From Nephrocerus scutellatus (Eukaryota > Arthropoda > Insecta > Diptera > Pipunculidae), in NCBI GenBank assembly GCA_947095585.1, contig OX352762.1, forward strand, positions 25,024,669 through 25,088,668: 64,000 nt of DNA. Reading direction: 5' to 3'. The notes beneath the pieces are model-generated. The model ran no database searches. It saw nothing but the letters and a program-made list of their open reading frames with translations, and was not told the origin of the DNA. This document shows, in pieces, positions 1 to 10,355 of this stretch. A program made the translations under genes and the position numbers. The stretch's first letter is position 1, and the number at the start of each line of letters is the position of its first letter.

Positions 1-117
1 TTTTATCGTGTGTAAGTTCATTTAGGTATCTATGCATAGATTCCTTTTTAAAAACTTTTATTTGACTTGACTTGACCCCTGTTTGTCTGTATTTTCGACT
101 ACTTTGAGGTCCGACCT

Positions 118-286
118 AAAAACCTGGGGCCCGATACCTTTTAAATTTTAACAGAAAATATTGTCATCGCAGATACACCTGTGTGCAAAGTTTGAATAAA
201 ATCGGACTTAAGATTCCGCCAGCCACAAACAAACAAACACACCCACGGACACTCGAAGTTAGTACCGCGAAATTAAAAAGATTTGA
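118..286 (+). repeat. Truncated copy of the 120-bp-unit dispersed repeat family
   Basis: This stretch carries the family landmarks in the usual order: a GGGGCCCGAT block, a segment ending in ATACACCTGTGTGCAAAGTTTG and AATAAAATCGGAC, then a run of CAAACAAACA-like sequence, and a diverged version of the CACGGGCACGCGAAGTTA end. One tandem unit remains and the left terminus is missing, so it is a decayed partial copy. Fuller copies lie near 3.9, 22.3, 29.4, 43.4 and 53.6 kb. Short open frames across it have no coding meaning. Confidence 0.55.
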
Positions 287-624
287 TTTTCTTCGCCGGT
301 CGTACTTTTGTGGGATACGAGTATTTTTGTTATTTATTATTGTTATTGGCAAGAAATGATACTAAAAAAAGTAGAATAAGAGTGTCATTACTTATGTATT
401 ACGTTATAGATCTACTTTGCTTATCAAAGTAGTAAACATCGATAGTCTGATAGTGATACTTAGCGTAAAGCGAAGGAAGTGCAAAAACACTGTGTCATTG
501 TTTGACAATAACAACAACGCCGCCACAAATTAGACACAGCAGCGACACAGTCAACTGGTACGATTAGGTACGATTAACAAAACAAAGCGTCAAGCCTATC
601 TCACTGGCTGCGGTCACCGTCACT
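287..624. other. P450 upstream region, no gene seen
   Basis: This is AT-rich sequence between the repeat fragment and the P450. There is no TATA box at a useful distance from the start codon and no recognisable open frame. It should hold the promoter and most of the 5' control region of the P450, but I could not pick out a xenobiotic-response or antioxidant-response site with confidence. Confidence 0.5.
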
Positions 625-630
625 TCAGTC
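625..630 (+). promoter_or_regulatory. Possible arthropod initiator (TCAGTC)
   Basis: TCAGTC matches the arthropod initiator consensus TCAGTY and lies 20 bases before the P450 start codon. No TATA box sits about 30 bases upstream. The match is short and could be chance; a transcript starting here would have a very short leader. Confidence 0.25.
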
Positions 631-644
631 GCGATCGTGGAGTC

Positions 645-2245
645 ATGCAATTCATACACATCGCAGTGTACGCGGTGATCGCTTTGTGTTCTCTTGTGTA
701 TCTCATACTTAAGCGCCGATTTTCATACTGGAAAAATCTTGGTATTTTGCACGATGAACCGTCGCTGTTCTATGGAAATTTACGCGAAGTTGGACGGACG
801 CAGCATCTGCGTCAACCGTTTCGTGAGTTCTATCGAAAGTACAAAGGTGCCGCTCCGTTTGCTGGGTTTTACTTGTTCATGCGACCGGCCGCAGTAATTC
901 TCGACATTGAGTTGCTAAAGTGTGTGCTTATCAGGGATTTTCAGAATTTCTCCGAACGTGGCAATTTCCACAACGAGCGTGACGATCCCCTGACGGGGCA
1001 CCTGTTCAATTTGGACGGACCCAAGTGGAAGCGATTGCGCAACAAGTTAACGCCGACCTTTACGTCGGGGAAAATGAAATTCATGTTCCCTAGTGTCGTT
1101 GCGGTCGCCGAGCAATTTGTTGGCGTCCTTGCTGGCTTGCTGCCATCAGGGGCAGTTGACGACGGTTCAAATAAGGTGCCGCCGATTGTTGAGATAAAAG
1201 ATTTACTGGCTAGATTCACAACAGACGTGATTGGAACATGTGGCTTCGGATTAGAATGCAACAGTTTGAAGGATCCCAATACCCTATTTCGTTTGATGGG
1301 GAAGAAAGCTTTTAGTGAACGTCGTCACCCAAGAGGGGTGTTTGCCTTGTTGCAAGCATTTCCAGAACTTGGCCGGCGGTTGCGAATGAAAATAATTCCC
1401 GAGGACGTAAGCCAGTTTTTTATGGGTGTGGTTAAGGATACAGTGCAATACCGTGAAAGTAATAACATTCAACGTAATGATTTCATGAATATTTTGCTCG
1501 ACTTGAAAAATCAAAATGGAAGCGATTCATCGCAGTCCGTTGGTTTGACTCTGGAAGAGATTGCCGCACAAGCGTTTGTGTTCTTCTTGGCTGGCTTCGA
1601 GACCAGTTCAAGCACGATGGGTTTTTGCCTGTACGAGTTGGCTGTTAATCAGGATATTCAAGACAAGGTCAGAAAGGAAATTACAGAAGTACTCCAGCGG
1701 CACAACGAACAGTTCACCTATGAGTCCATGCGGGAGATGAGGTACTTAGATCAAGTGATTAAAGGTAAGTTTTTTTTTAAACACCTTCTGCTGTTTAAAT
1801 ATGTCACTACTTTTCCATTACTTCTACAGAAACCCTCCGAGTCTATTCGATAGCTTCAATACTAGTCAGAAAAACAGCCAATGACTATCAAGTACCAAAT
1901 ACGTCGAAAGTCATTGAGAAGGGAACACTTGTTATAATTCCAGTTGATGCAATTCACAATGATCCTGAAATATATCCGAATCCAGAGTGTTTCGATCCTG
2001 AACGATTCTCACCAGAAGAAATGGAGAAACGTCCATCCATTGCCTGGCTGCCATTTGGCGATGGTCCACGAAATTGCATTGGATTGAGATTTGGCGAAAT
2101 GCAGGTTCGCATTGGTCTAGCAATGCTGCTGAAGAATTTCAAGTTTTCTCCATCAAAAGAAACGAAAGCTCCCCTAGAACTTGATATTAAAAATTTTGTG
2201 CTCACCTCAAAGGGTGGTATTATGTTGCAAGTAGAGAAACTCTGA
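645..2245 (+). CDS. Cytochrome P450, CYP6-like, two exons, complete
   Basis: Microsomal P450 monooxygenase of the CYP6 type. These are usually ER-anchored enzymes that oxidise plant toxins, insecticides or other lipophilic compounds using electrons from P450 reductase. Coding segments are 645-1764 and 1830-2245, giving 511 residues, a normal CYP6 length. Visible features: hydrophobic N-terminal anchor (about 3-22) followed by basic residues; helix C WxxxR (W128, R132); I-helix AGFETSS starting at A316; K-helix ETLR (374-377); PERF (430-433); heme loop PFGDGPRNCIG (448-458) with Cys456 as the iron ligand, then RFGEMQ. The start is the first ATG in frame and directly precedes the anchor. Two departures from the family: the proline normally following the K-helix ETLRxY is serine (S380), and the PP-rich hinge after the anchor is poorly kept. 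It has no neighbouring P450 in the window. The catalytic core is intact, so it is probably functional; the substrate cannot be read from sequence. Confidence 0.93.
1765..1829 (+). other. P450 intron, 65 bp, phase 1
   Basis: The donor is AAAG|GTAAGT and the acceptor is a pyrimidine-rich TTCTACAG. Splicing joins a lone G to AA and creates the GAA codon that is the E of the K-helix ETLR motif. Without splicing, the reading frame runs on into a short nonsense tail that stops at 1853. An intron just before this motif is common in dipteran CYP6 genes. Confidence 0.93.
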
Positions 2246-2305
2246 TGAAATGTTCTTTATTTGTTATATTGTAAATGAAAAGAAATAGATTAGGTAGAAT
2301 TAGAA

Positions 2306-2311
2306 AATAAA
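2306..2311 (+). other. Polyadenylation signal of the P450
   Basis: A canonical AATAAA lies about 60 bases after the stop codon and only ~20 bases before the left target-site duplication of the downstream SINE. The SINE therefore probably sits just outside, or at the very end of, the native 3' UTR. Confidence 0.6.
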
Positions 2312-2330
2312 TTAACAGTATTATTGGCAT

Positions 2331-2343
2331 CATGAGTGAACAT
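2331..2343. repeat. Target-site duplication, left arm (SINE)
   Basis: CATGAGTGAACAT, identical over 13 bases to the copy that follows the tRNA-like head of the SINE. Confidence 0.9.
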
Positions 2344-2633
2344 AATAATAATATCGGCGCGACAGGCCATGCGCGGTCCAAGGCCTGACTTCTCGCAACC
2401 ATTTGTGTTGAGCATGCATATTTTTGCACGCAAACGGAGGGACCCTACAATTTAATGCCGGATCCGAACGGCGAATTGAGAAGCTTTCGGTGACAAGTTA
2501 TTACTCTCGGACGTTTGTCAAACTTTCGCGAGAGGTGGGACACCGTGAAAAATACTTTGGTGTTACTGGTATTCGAACCATGAACCCCCTGCTCAGCAGT
2601 CCATGCTCCTATCCACTGAGCCACGGCGCCCAC
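2344..2633 (-). mobile_element. tRNA-derived SINE, long form, with target-site duplication
   Basis: Read on the minus strand, the element starts with a tRNA-like head: GGCGCCGTGGCTCAGTGG (A box TGGCTCAGTGG, 2613-2623 on the + strand) and GGTTCGAATACC (B box, 2568-2579). This is an RNA polymerase III internal promoter of normal spacing. An unrelated body follows, and the 3' end is TGTCGCGCCGAT followed by a short ATT repeat tail. It is about 290 bp and bracketed by identical 13-bp duplications, which marks it as a retrotransposed copy moved by a LINE's enzymes. It sits immediately downstream of the P450 in antisense orientation. A second long copy is near 37.6 kb, a short form near 21.4 kb, and a decayed piece near 46.45 kb. 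It is not a functional tRNA gene, because the acceptor stem does not close. Confidence 0.9.
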
Positions 2634-2646
2634 CATGAGTGAACAT
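2634..2646. repeat. Target-site duplication, right arm (SINE)
   Basis: CATGAGTGAACAT, identical to 2331-2343. The pre-insertion host sequence would have had one copy. Confidence 0.9.
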
Positions 2647-3117
2647 CCTTATTGGAAATTCTCCGTTGATTTTAATTTTATTTTATGACTGTTCATATTG
2701 CAGGTTCTACAGAATTTTTAGGACTACTCGTCAGATCAAAATCAGCAGTACAACTTACTGGCTGTATTTTATAAAGTGTGTTGCAGCGGCGATGGGTGGA
2801 ATTCAGATAGCTAGAGGCCGATGCGAAAGTAGTTCTAAGAAAGCCGCGCAGCTAGTGCAATTGTAGCACAAAACCATAATTATTGGAGAAGAAAATTAAA
2901 TGGGTAAAAATCAAAACTACTATTAAGTGCCCAGACTAGCTTAAACTTCCTATTCAAAACAACATACTCACAAGTCAAGTGTCGTTTTTAACTGATTTTA
3001 TAAAAACTTGAAAGCAAGTGGTTTCTTTGAATCTGTAGCTAATTTTTTTCTGGAGGTTATTTAAATACCTTAACGCTTTTTGATAGGCATTGAAGTACTT
3101 TATAAAATCGGACTATC
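2647..3117. other. No gene recognised
   Basis: AT-rich sequence with no supported open frame, RNA gene or repeat boundary. Confidence 0.5.
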
Positions 3118-3790
3118 TTATTATTTTAAGATAGTAAAGCGAGCTTCTCAGGTCGCCATATTGATAGTTGTAATTCAGTCTAAACACTGAATTATCTTAA
3201 AAGCCCAATAGTAACCACTTAATTCACAAAATTCGCAACTATTTTTTTCTGTAAGAAAAAATACATTTTTTTATTTTTTTGGGAAATTTTGTATTTCTTA
3301 AAAAAAACTTTCATTTTTAAAAAAACCTTTCTTTAAATTTAAAAAAAAAATTTTTTTTTTTAAAAAACAACTTTCTTCTTTGAAAAAAAAAACACAAGAG
3401 CTAATGTATTCTGCTATGTCAGTGACTAGATACACCCGTTTATGTATATTTATTTGTAATTCAATCTAAAAACTAATTTATCTTACAAGCCTAATAGTAT
3501 GTAACATAAAATGTAGGTGTTTAATTCGTAAGCTATAGGTCATTCAGTAACAAGCTATTTCTGAAATAAACTGAAAAAAACCACATTTACTTCGATGCGT
3601 AGATGGAGTATTTTTTTCAGTTCTCTCAGGGGTAGTAACCCCCAATTGCTTTAAAACAAGTCCCGTCAAATTTTGACTTGTAGAATCCGAGATATACGAC
3701 ACGACAAATAAACGTACAAATGTACACACGTTCGGTGAAAAATTTTCAGGTCCTCTGAGTATAAGCTTCGCCCTTCGAGATCGCAATTAT
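3118..3790 (+). repeat. Dispersed repeat family 2, copy A
   Basis: This shares long stretches, in the same order, with 41217-42163. The shared landmarks are AGCTTCTCAGGTCGCCATAT and GATAGTTG at the left, two CTAAAxACT...ATTATCTT blocks, CTAATGTATTCTGCTATG, a TCTGAAATAAACTGAAAAAA block, and a right end of AAGCTTCGCCCTTCGAGATCGCAAT. Homopolymer A and T runs fill about 3240-3395. The two termini resemble each other as direct rather than inverted motifs. No protein is encoded, so this looks like a non-autonomous mobile element of unknown class. Confidence 0.65.
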
Positions 3791-3864
3791 ATCATTGATT
3801 ATATATTATTGATTGTATGATTTAAGGTTTTTATTTTCACAAACAGCAAGTACAATACCCACTT

Positions 3865-5084
3865 TTTAAATTCTTTACATTAACTTCGCGTGCCCGTGGC
3901 TGGCTGGTCAGATTTTCTGATCAATTTTTAACCCACTTCCCAAAGCCCGATTTTATTGAAATTTTGCACACATGTATATTTTCGGTGAAAATCCTTTCTA
4001 TTAAAATTTCAGAGACATGGGGCTGCGGGATCGGGGGCTCCTATACAAATTTTTTCATTTAGCGGCATCAGATCATATCATACTATAATGACTGTGTTCT
4101 GTATGCGGTGATGAATTGATGCGCTGAAAGCAGCGCGGTGGTCGGTCTGTTTGTCGTGGAATCTTGCGATCAATTTTTAACCCACTTTCGCAATACGGTA
4201 TTGAAACTTTGCATTCATGTATATTTCCGGAGACAAAACTTTCTTTTAAAATTTGGGGCCTCAGGGCCGAGGGGTGCACATATAAAATTTTTAAAAATTA
4301 ACCCGATTTTCTTTAAATTTTATACACATATGTATCTTCAATGGACAACTTTTTTGTTAACATTTTGGAGACCCCAGTCCCCAGGGTCGTGGGGCCCCCT
4401 AAATTTTTTTTAAAATAATTTACCCGATTTTCTTTAAATTTTATACATATGTGTATCTCCAAAGGACAACACTTTTAATAAAAATTTTGGATACCGCGGG
4501 CCCCGGAGTCGTGTTGTCCCAAATTTTTTTTTAAAAATTAACCCGATTTTTTCAAATTTTATAAAAGATACATAATCTCCGATGGACAACACTTTTGGTG
4601 AAAATTTTGGACACCCCGGGTCACAGGGTCATAGGGACCCAACAAAGTTTTAAAAAAAATTAACCCAATCTTCGTCAAATTGTATATACGTGTGTATCTC
4701 CATGGAAAATATTTTTTTGTAAAAATTTTGGAGACCCTGGCCTCCGGTTTCTCTGATGGACAGCACTTTTTGTAAAAATTTTGGAGAACCGGGCCCGGGG
4801 TCGTAGGATTCCAAAATTTTCTTAAATTTTTATACTCTCGTGTATCTCCGATAGACAACATTTTTTGTAAAATGTTTGGAGTTCGTGATATGAATTTTTT
4901 CCCATACAAATTTTGTTTATACATATATGTCTCCGGTGACAACAGTTTTTGAAAAAATGTTGAAGTGAAGGGGGCTCTAATATTAATTTTGTCCAAATTA
5001 ACCCGGTTCAAACTTTCCACACATATCTATCCCCTATTAGAGAATTTACATGAAAATTTTTAATTTGTATGGGTTGTTTTTGTA
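3865..5084 (-). repeat. 120-bp-unit dispersed repeat, longest copy
   Basis: The left end reads TTTTTAAATTCTTTACATTAACTTCGCG and the right end TTAGAGAATTTACATGAAAA, so the termini are inverted versions of an AAATTCTCT motif. Between them lie about eight to ten imperfect tandem units. The ACCCGATTTT anchor recurs at 4301, 4422, 4541 and 4663, a period of 119-122 bases. Each unit has TATACACAT-GTGTATCTCC, GGACAACACTTTT and a GGGCCCCGGGGTCG-like block. A 153-codon open frame on the minus strand across the units is a by-product of repetition. Two unit clusters with separate CCAGCC-type heads (about 3900 and 4130) suggest an insertion beside, or a duplication of, an older copy. Confidence 0.7.
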
Positions 5085-7355
5085 GTCTAAAGAATATTGA
5101 AAGAACATTTGTTTTAGCATGACATTACAGGAATTATCAAAGAACTGAAGGAGAACCCAATGTGAATCGGGTTACATTGATGTCTTGCCACTAGTGTTTT
5201 TGTTTTCTGTATTATTTAGATTAGCTCTGACAACTGGTCACATAATCACGAAATCGAAATAATCACTAAGAGAAATCATACAAGAAAAAAAAAATAAAAT
5301 CTTTTTAGTTGTCACATTAAGCGCAATTACAAGTGACATTTAAATAAGTAAACTATGGTAAGTAAACTTTAGTGGCGTGCTTTGTGTAAGATGTGATGTT
5401 TTCCAGCTAAGAATTTTTTTAATTCCTTTTTTATATGCCATCTAGAAATGCATTACTTGAACCATTACATAATGACTTAGTAAGTAAGTAGTGTAATCCA
5501 GATGATACCTTACAGGCGGCCAGCTGGACTGTCCCATCTCGCAGCTCAATCAACATTGTCTACGTTAGAAAAAAGGCATCTCTTCTGTTTAAATTTACGA
5601 CCAACTAGTCGGAAACTGCAGGCGAATTAAATATGCCCTCCGCTTGAATGTACGAGTATTTACTGTACATACATGATGAGACATCGTCAATCGGCATCAT
5701 CATTTTACCGCGTCACGGTCCTTGACATTTCGTGCAAGTAGAACTTTACACAATACACAGACATCTCATTCGTCCACGACCGCCTGATGATCATTTGTGA
5801 TAGAAGACTTAGCGTGTCCCCGGCCGTTGTAGAAGTGGTCTGATTTACGCAGATAAGAAATTCATTTTTCCCTTTCAGCGTTTTTGAGCATCGAGATTGG
5901 AGGTCGCATATTAATCACGATGTCAATAGCGGTCAAATGAGTTAGACAAGTCATTTCTTGAGTGAATAGTAAATTTTCAATCAAACTGGTAATACGCCAA
6001 ACGATATCTTTGTCTATTCACATGTGTTGACGAGTATCTTTATTTTCCATATAAATGTATGGTACACAGGTAAAACACGACGCCGAGGAAAAATTATTTA
6101 TGCATTTCTTCATACAGAGTATCTGTATGATGAGGATCCCATCACTTCATGCTGCTGCTAATGATAAATCAGCTCACTTGTTGTCAAATATTTGATCAGT
6201 TTTTGACATAGTGTGTACACTGTACAGTGCACAATGAACGGGACACACATAAACACACTACACACACTTTTTCACAAAAAAATATGAATGATTATGATGC
6301 AAGTGCTCGCAGTGACGGGAAGGTTGACTCTTGTTTGCTGGAGTAGAGGACTTTTTGTTTGTTTACCTCTTTTATGCTTTTATAAACTTCTACTTCTAAT
6401 TCAGTGGGAATATTTCAGTTCCAAACTGTCGTCATCGTCGACGACGACAGAGTGCAACTTCCATTGCAGTTCACTAAATTTTTGCATCAGAGAGACGACC
6501 ACTTTAACTTAGCTGTGAGGAGACAGTTGCTATTGCACTTATCATCAAGAGCTATTTTTCTTGTTAAGCTATCTACTATGTCAGACCGTCCAGAAATATG
6601 AACATAAAGTGATAATAAAATTGCTAAACATGGTCCACTAAAGCCATAAACTGGCATTTTGATTGCACGTACGGAAGATTGTGTACGATATGGAACAACA
6701 TCTACTATGTTATCATTTGTTGGCCTGGATCTCTGTTCTGTTTTTGCTGTCCTACAAGAAGATGAGGAACACTCACACTTTGCTTATCTTGATAGTGTGT
6801 GTGGTGTGTGTGTGTGTGTTTGTTTTTAATCTCCCCTACCGCAATCTTATTACTTGTTTCTTTAGCTGGTGTCGCACTTTCGTTTCCGTATCGCCACGAA
6901 TCGAGAATCGAGACTGAAATTAGGAAGATAACCCCGGGTAATCACATTTTTTATTATTATTAATATTACTTTTATAAGTGCTTTTGGGTGGTGTAGATTC
7001 TGCTTTCTTTAGGTTAAGTGCACTTCCGTCGTCTTATAATAAAGAATATTAATTTTTTTGAAGCGGAAGAAAACCGATACTGGGTGACCCACAGTAATTT
7101 CTCTTTTAGTTTAGTTTGTAGTTTGCTTTGGGGGAATTTAATAGAGCGACAGCTGGACCTCATTGCCACGCTAAAATCACCTTGAATTAAAGAAATTAAT
7201 TAATAAATTAAAGAAATTAATTTCATTAATTTAAAATTAATTTAAATTAATTTAATTAATTTTCGGGTAATTTCCCCTATTAAGAATGTTTTTTTCTATG
7301 TGGCTATAAAATGTGCCGTAAATGTTTTTAGAAAATGGTAATACTAGTGTTTTCC
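5085..7355. other. Long gene-free stretch
   Basis: No coding region or RNA gene could be supported. It contains a GT-rich microsatellite (about 6795-6820) and an ATTAA-rich low-complexity block (about 7185-7262). Open frames near 6.3-6.9 kb show no recognisable domain and overlap one another. Confidence 0.5.
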
Positions 7356-7359
7356 GATG

Positions 7360-8268
7360 CAAATGTACAGTGAATTTAAGCGCGACCGACGTTCACTCAA
7401 AGACAAGCCTCGTGAAGATCGTCCAAAAACAGCTGTTGTGCCAGAAAACATCGATGCTGTGAGAAAACTGATTGAAGAGGATCGTCATATTACTTATCGG
7501 GGAATCAAGGTATGACTAGGCATTAGAAACACCAGCGTATATACGATCTTACATGAACATTTAAAGGTGCGGAAGCTATGTGCACGTTGGATTCCACATT
7601 TTTTGACAGACGCACTAAAAAAAGTTCGTGTCGATTGGTCCCGCCAAATGCTTGAAAAATTCGTTGAAGGTACTTCCAAAAACGTATACAAGATCGTGAT
7701 AGGTGACGAGTCATGGATATTTGCGTATGAGCCGGAAAGAAAAGGGCAATCGACTGTTTGGGTCTTCCAATTTGAACAAAAACCAACAAAAGTTGTGCGA
7801 GCTCGGATCGTTGGGAAGCAAATAGGCGATTTTCTTCACGGAAACCGGTTATGTGGCTCTTGAAAATCAATCAGACAGTCAATTCAGCTTGGTGTACGAC
7901 CATTTGTTTGCCTGAGGTTTTCAAACAATTGAGAGAAAATAACCCAAAACTGCGAATCATTTTGCATCACGATAATGCGAGCTCACGCATATCACATCAA
8001 ACAAGCAAGTATTTGAGCACTGAAACGATCGAATCGATGGGTCATCCCCCTTACTTGGGACTTGCCACCCAATGACTTCTTCCTGTTCCCAACAATTAAA
8101 GATAAAATGCGTGGACAACGATTTTTATCGCCTGAAGAAGCGGTTGAAGCGTTCAAAAACCATGTTTTAAAGCTATCATCTTCGGACTGGAAAAAGTCTT
8201 TCGATAAATGGTTTGAGTTTATGCAAAAGTGTATGGATCTTCAAGGCGAATATTTTGAAAAGCAATAA
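7360..8268 (+). pseudogene. mariner transposase, broken
   Basis: Degenerate mariner (IS630-Tc1-mariner) transposase, normally a cut-and-paste DDE enzyme. The sequence aligns by eye from the end of the first DNA-binding helix region to the C-terminus ending YFEKQ. Visible motifs: HEHLKVRKLCARWIPH before the catalytic core; GDESW with the first Asp at 7705; HHDNASS with the second Asp at 7971; PNDFFLFP with the third Asp at 8074. Allowing for a net 2-base deletion near 8056, the spacing is exactly DD34D. Breaks: in-frame stop near 7512, frameshift around 7810-7890, and the frameshift near 8056. The N-terminal helix-turn-helix and the left terminus are missing. It cannot make a working enzyme. 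Subfamily not assigned. Confidence 0.85.
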
Positions 8269-8514
8269 AGCAATTTTTGATGATAATTTTTATTTTTTTA
8301 TTACTTTTACTAAAAACTTTAACGGCATCCCTCGTATATACCTTTTGCCTATCTTTACAGCCGACATTCCTAAAATTAATTTTGACCAAGCAATCTAAAA
8401 CTTTTAAATTCATTTATAGACAAATTCACAAAAAATGATGATTTTGGCTTGTCTAAGCCATGGAATTCTTTACAAGTGATCAGACATCTGACGCATTAGT
8501 AGAAACTCTAGAAA

Positions 8515-8690
8515 CTCTGTACAAGAAGCTTTCATTCAAATTGAGCAAGTGACACGGAATCTGGGGCGGAAAAAACAAAGTACATATTAGCAGAACGCCT
8601 GGCCCTTCAATAAACACAGGTGGATCGCAAATTTGAAGAAGTACAATCCTTTAACTATTTCAAGTCAAAAAAAGCAGCTAATTAGTTTAC
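8515..8690 (+). pseudogene. Small reverse-transcriptase fragment (LINE)
   Basis: Frame-shifted translation gives RNS...QEAFIQIEQVTRNLG, then KTKYI and FEEVQSFNYF. In non-LTR retrotransposon RTs this order (post-YADD helix, TKY, then the NYLG-like motif) marks the palm-to-thumb region. The first part closely parallels GRNSTAIQESFIQIER in the RT fossil near 50.5 kb, so the two belong to the same family. It is heavily decayed and only ~170 bp long. Confidence 0.6.
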
Positions 8691-8893
8691 AGTTTTGCTT
8701 TCTGGAATGTCAGACTTCGATAGTCTTATTGCGGAATAGAAAAAAATGTCAACATCAATGCAGCACCTGACCAGCCTTGTGTCTGTTGAGTAAAAAACAT
8801 ATGATTTCAGTGTAGGTTGACTATATGAAGAGATTACGATTATTTCGCTTCTTACTTTTTGACATGACATGCCTTGAACAATGAGCACACTTA

Positions 8894-10355
8894 CACTGCG
8901 GTTCACTAGATTAGAAGCACATCATTTTGGAGGATAAAATTAATATATCTCCAGTTATTTGTCAGGAAAGAAAAAACAAATGATGCTGAAAGTTAGAGTA
9001 GTTCGGGGTTAACACAAAATCAAGTTTTTAGAAATATTCAGAACAAGATAACAGTCCATTAGAGACCTTTTTGCCAAATGGGTCAAAACGGCGTGCATTT
9101 AAATCGGTTTAGAAGCACCTTACAAATGAATGACAATAATTGTGTTAAGTTTTTTTTTATGAAAATTGATTTTTTATTTTAAATTCATACTCCAGATATA
9201 ATTTCTAATAATATGTAATATCACCTTTCATCACGATAACCTTAAAAATGCAATCTTTAATGAAGTTTTACAATTAGGCCAAGTAATCGAGTAAAAATCT
9301 AATTCCAGGCAAGTTTAACGGAACCGATTAGGCGCTTCCTTGTCATCATAGACTTTTATTGTGAGTTAGATATTTTCTATAATGCCCCAGACATTTTCTA
9401 TAATGTTAACTTCAGGAGATATTTAATGGTAAAATTACAACATTTTCACTGGCAACAAACGATTTAACAATGCGAGCGGTGTGTATGGGAGCGTTGTCGT
9501 GTTGAAATATCTATGAATGTGGTCCAAAGAGATGGATGGATGGATCGAAAAATCTGATTCCAACACCACTTGGAGCTTTTTCCTGTCTTTTTGAGATTTG
9601 TACCACCAATTTGATGAGCCATTGGAGCCCAAACCACTACGCCCCACTCTCTAATATGATGCTGGTTTGAAAAGTGTTCCTCTTTTATAAAATTATAGAT
9701 AGACTGGATGTCCATCTAAATTGGACTTTTTTTGTCAGAAAAAAACTACTTTTTTTGCACAACCCACATCATGTGGTTTTTCGCGGATTATAAGCCAAGC
9801 ATAGTTGTTTTTTCTTTACGAACGACGAATGGAATATTTCATTGCAGTAACACTAGCTGCTTCCCTGATTTTAGTTCTCGAAACAGCTGAATTGGATGCT
9901 GTCTGACAATTTTTCGTTTTCCGTTGATGTAAGGGCCGTTAAAAAACGTTTCCTTTGTAATTTTTCCCGTGCATTTTTGGATCCTTTAAAAATTGCCAAC
10001 AGCATGATCTAGATCGATAGCACGCTTAGGCAAACCTTCCGAATGGTAAACATCTATTTTTGCCTTCTCTGACAATTTATAAAATTTTTTTACCCATTCT
10101 TTTAAAAAAAAAACTATGCAAACCTTTCTTTTTTACAAAATAATCCTAATTTAACTAATTTAAATACATGTCAGTCTGACTCATTCATTCAAAGTTTCAT
10201 AAGCTTGTTCTCTTAAAATTTTGGAATTCACCACTGCATTCAACATGAACCACTGATTGTTTTACCATTTGATTTTTCTCTCACTGCCATATAACGGGAG
10301 AAAGTTAATTTTTACTTCTCAAAATTGCCTGCTTCTCATCTAGTGAACCGCAGTG
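8894..10355 (-). mobile_element. Tc1-like DNA transposon, complete ends, dead transposase
   Basis: The ends are inverted: CACTGCGGTTCACTAGATTA at 8894 and its complement, with one mismatch, ending at 10355; the match extends over ~26 bases. Each end is flanked by TA (8892-8893 and 10356-10357), the expected Tc1/mariner target duplication. Length is 1462 bp. Minus-strand frames contain transposase remnants: FxxQKKSNLDGHPVY near 9.7 kb, a second catalytic Asp in QHDNAPIHTARIV near 9.49 kb, and the catalytic Glu in SPEVNIIENVWG near 9.4 kb, with about DD34E spacing. Several stops and shifts make it inactive. It could still be mobilised by an enzyme acting on the intact termini. Confidence 0.85.

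Noticed and set aside
41..352. Open frame at 164-352 as a gene
   Set aside because: It lies on the truncated dispersed repeat and has no recognisable domain.
2568..2633. tRNA gene on the minus strand
   Set aside because: A and B boxes are present but the acceptor stem does not close, and the sequence continues into a SINE body with a tail and flanking duplications.
4559..5020. 153-codon minus-strand protein with repeated segments
   Set aside because: The repeats follow the ~120-bp DNA unit, both strands are open by chance in the same region, and the other copies of the family do not keep the frame.
7185..7262. Palindromic AATTAATT-rich block as origin or hairpin element
   Set aside because: Low-complexity AT sequence of a kind common in insect DNA; no defined ends or partner copies.
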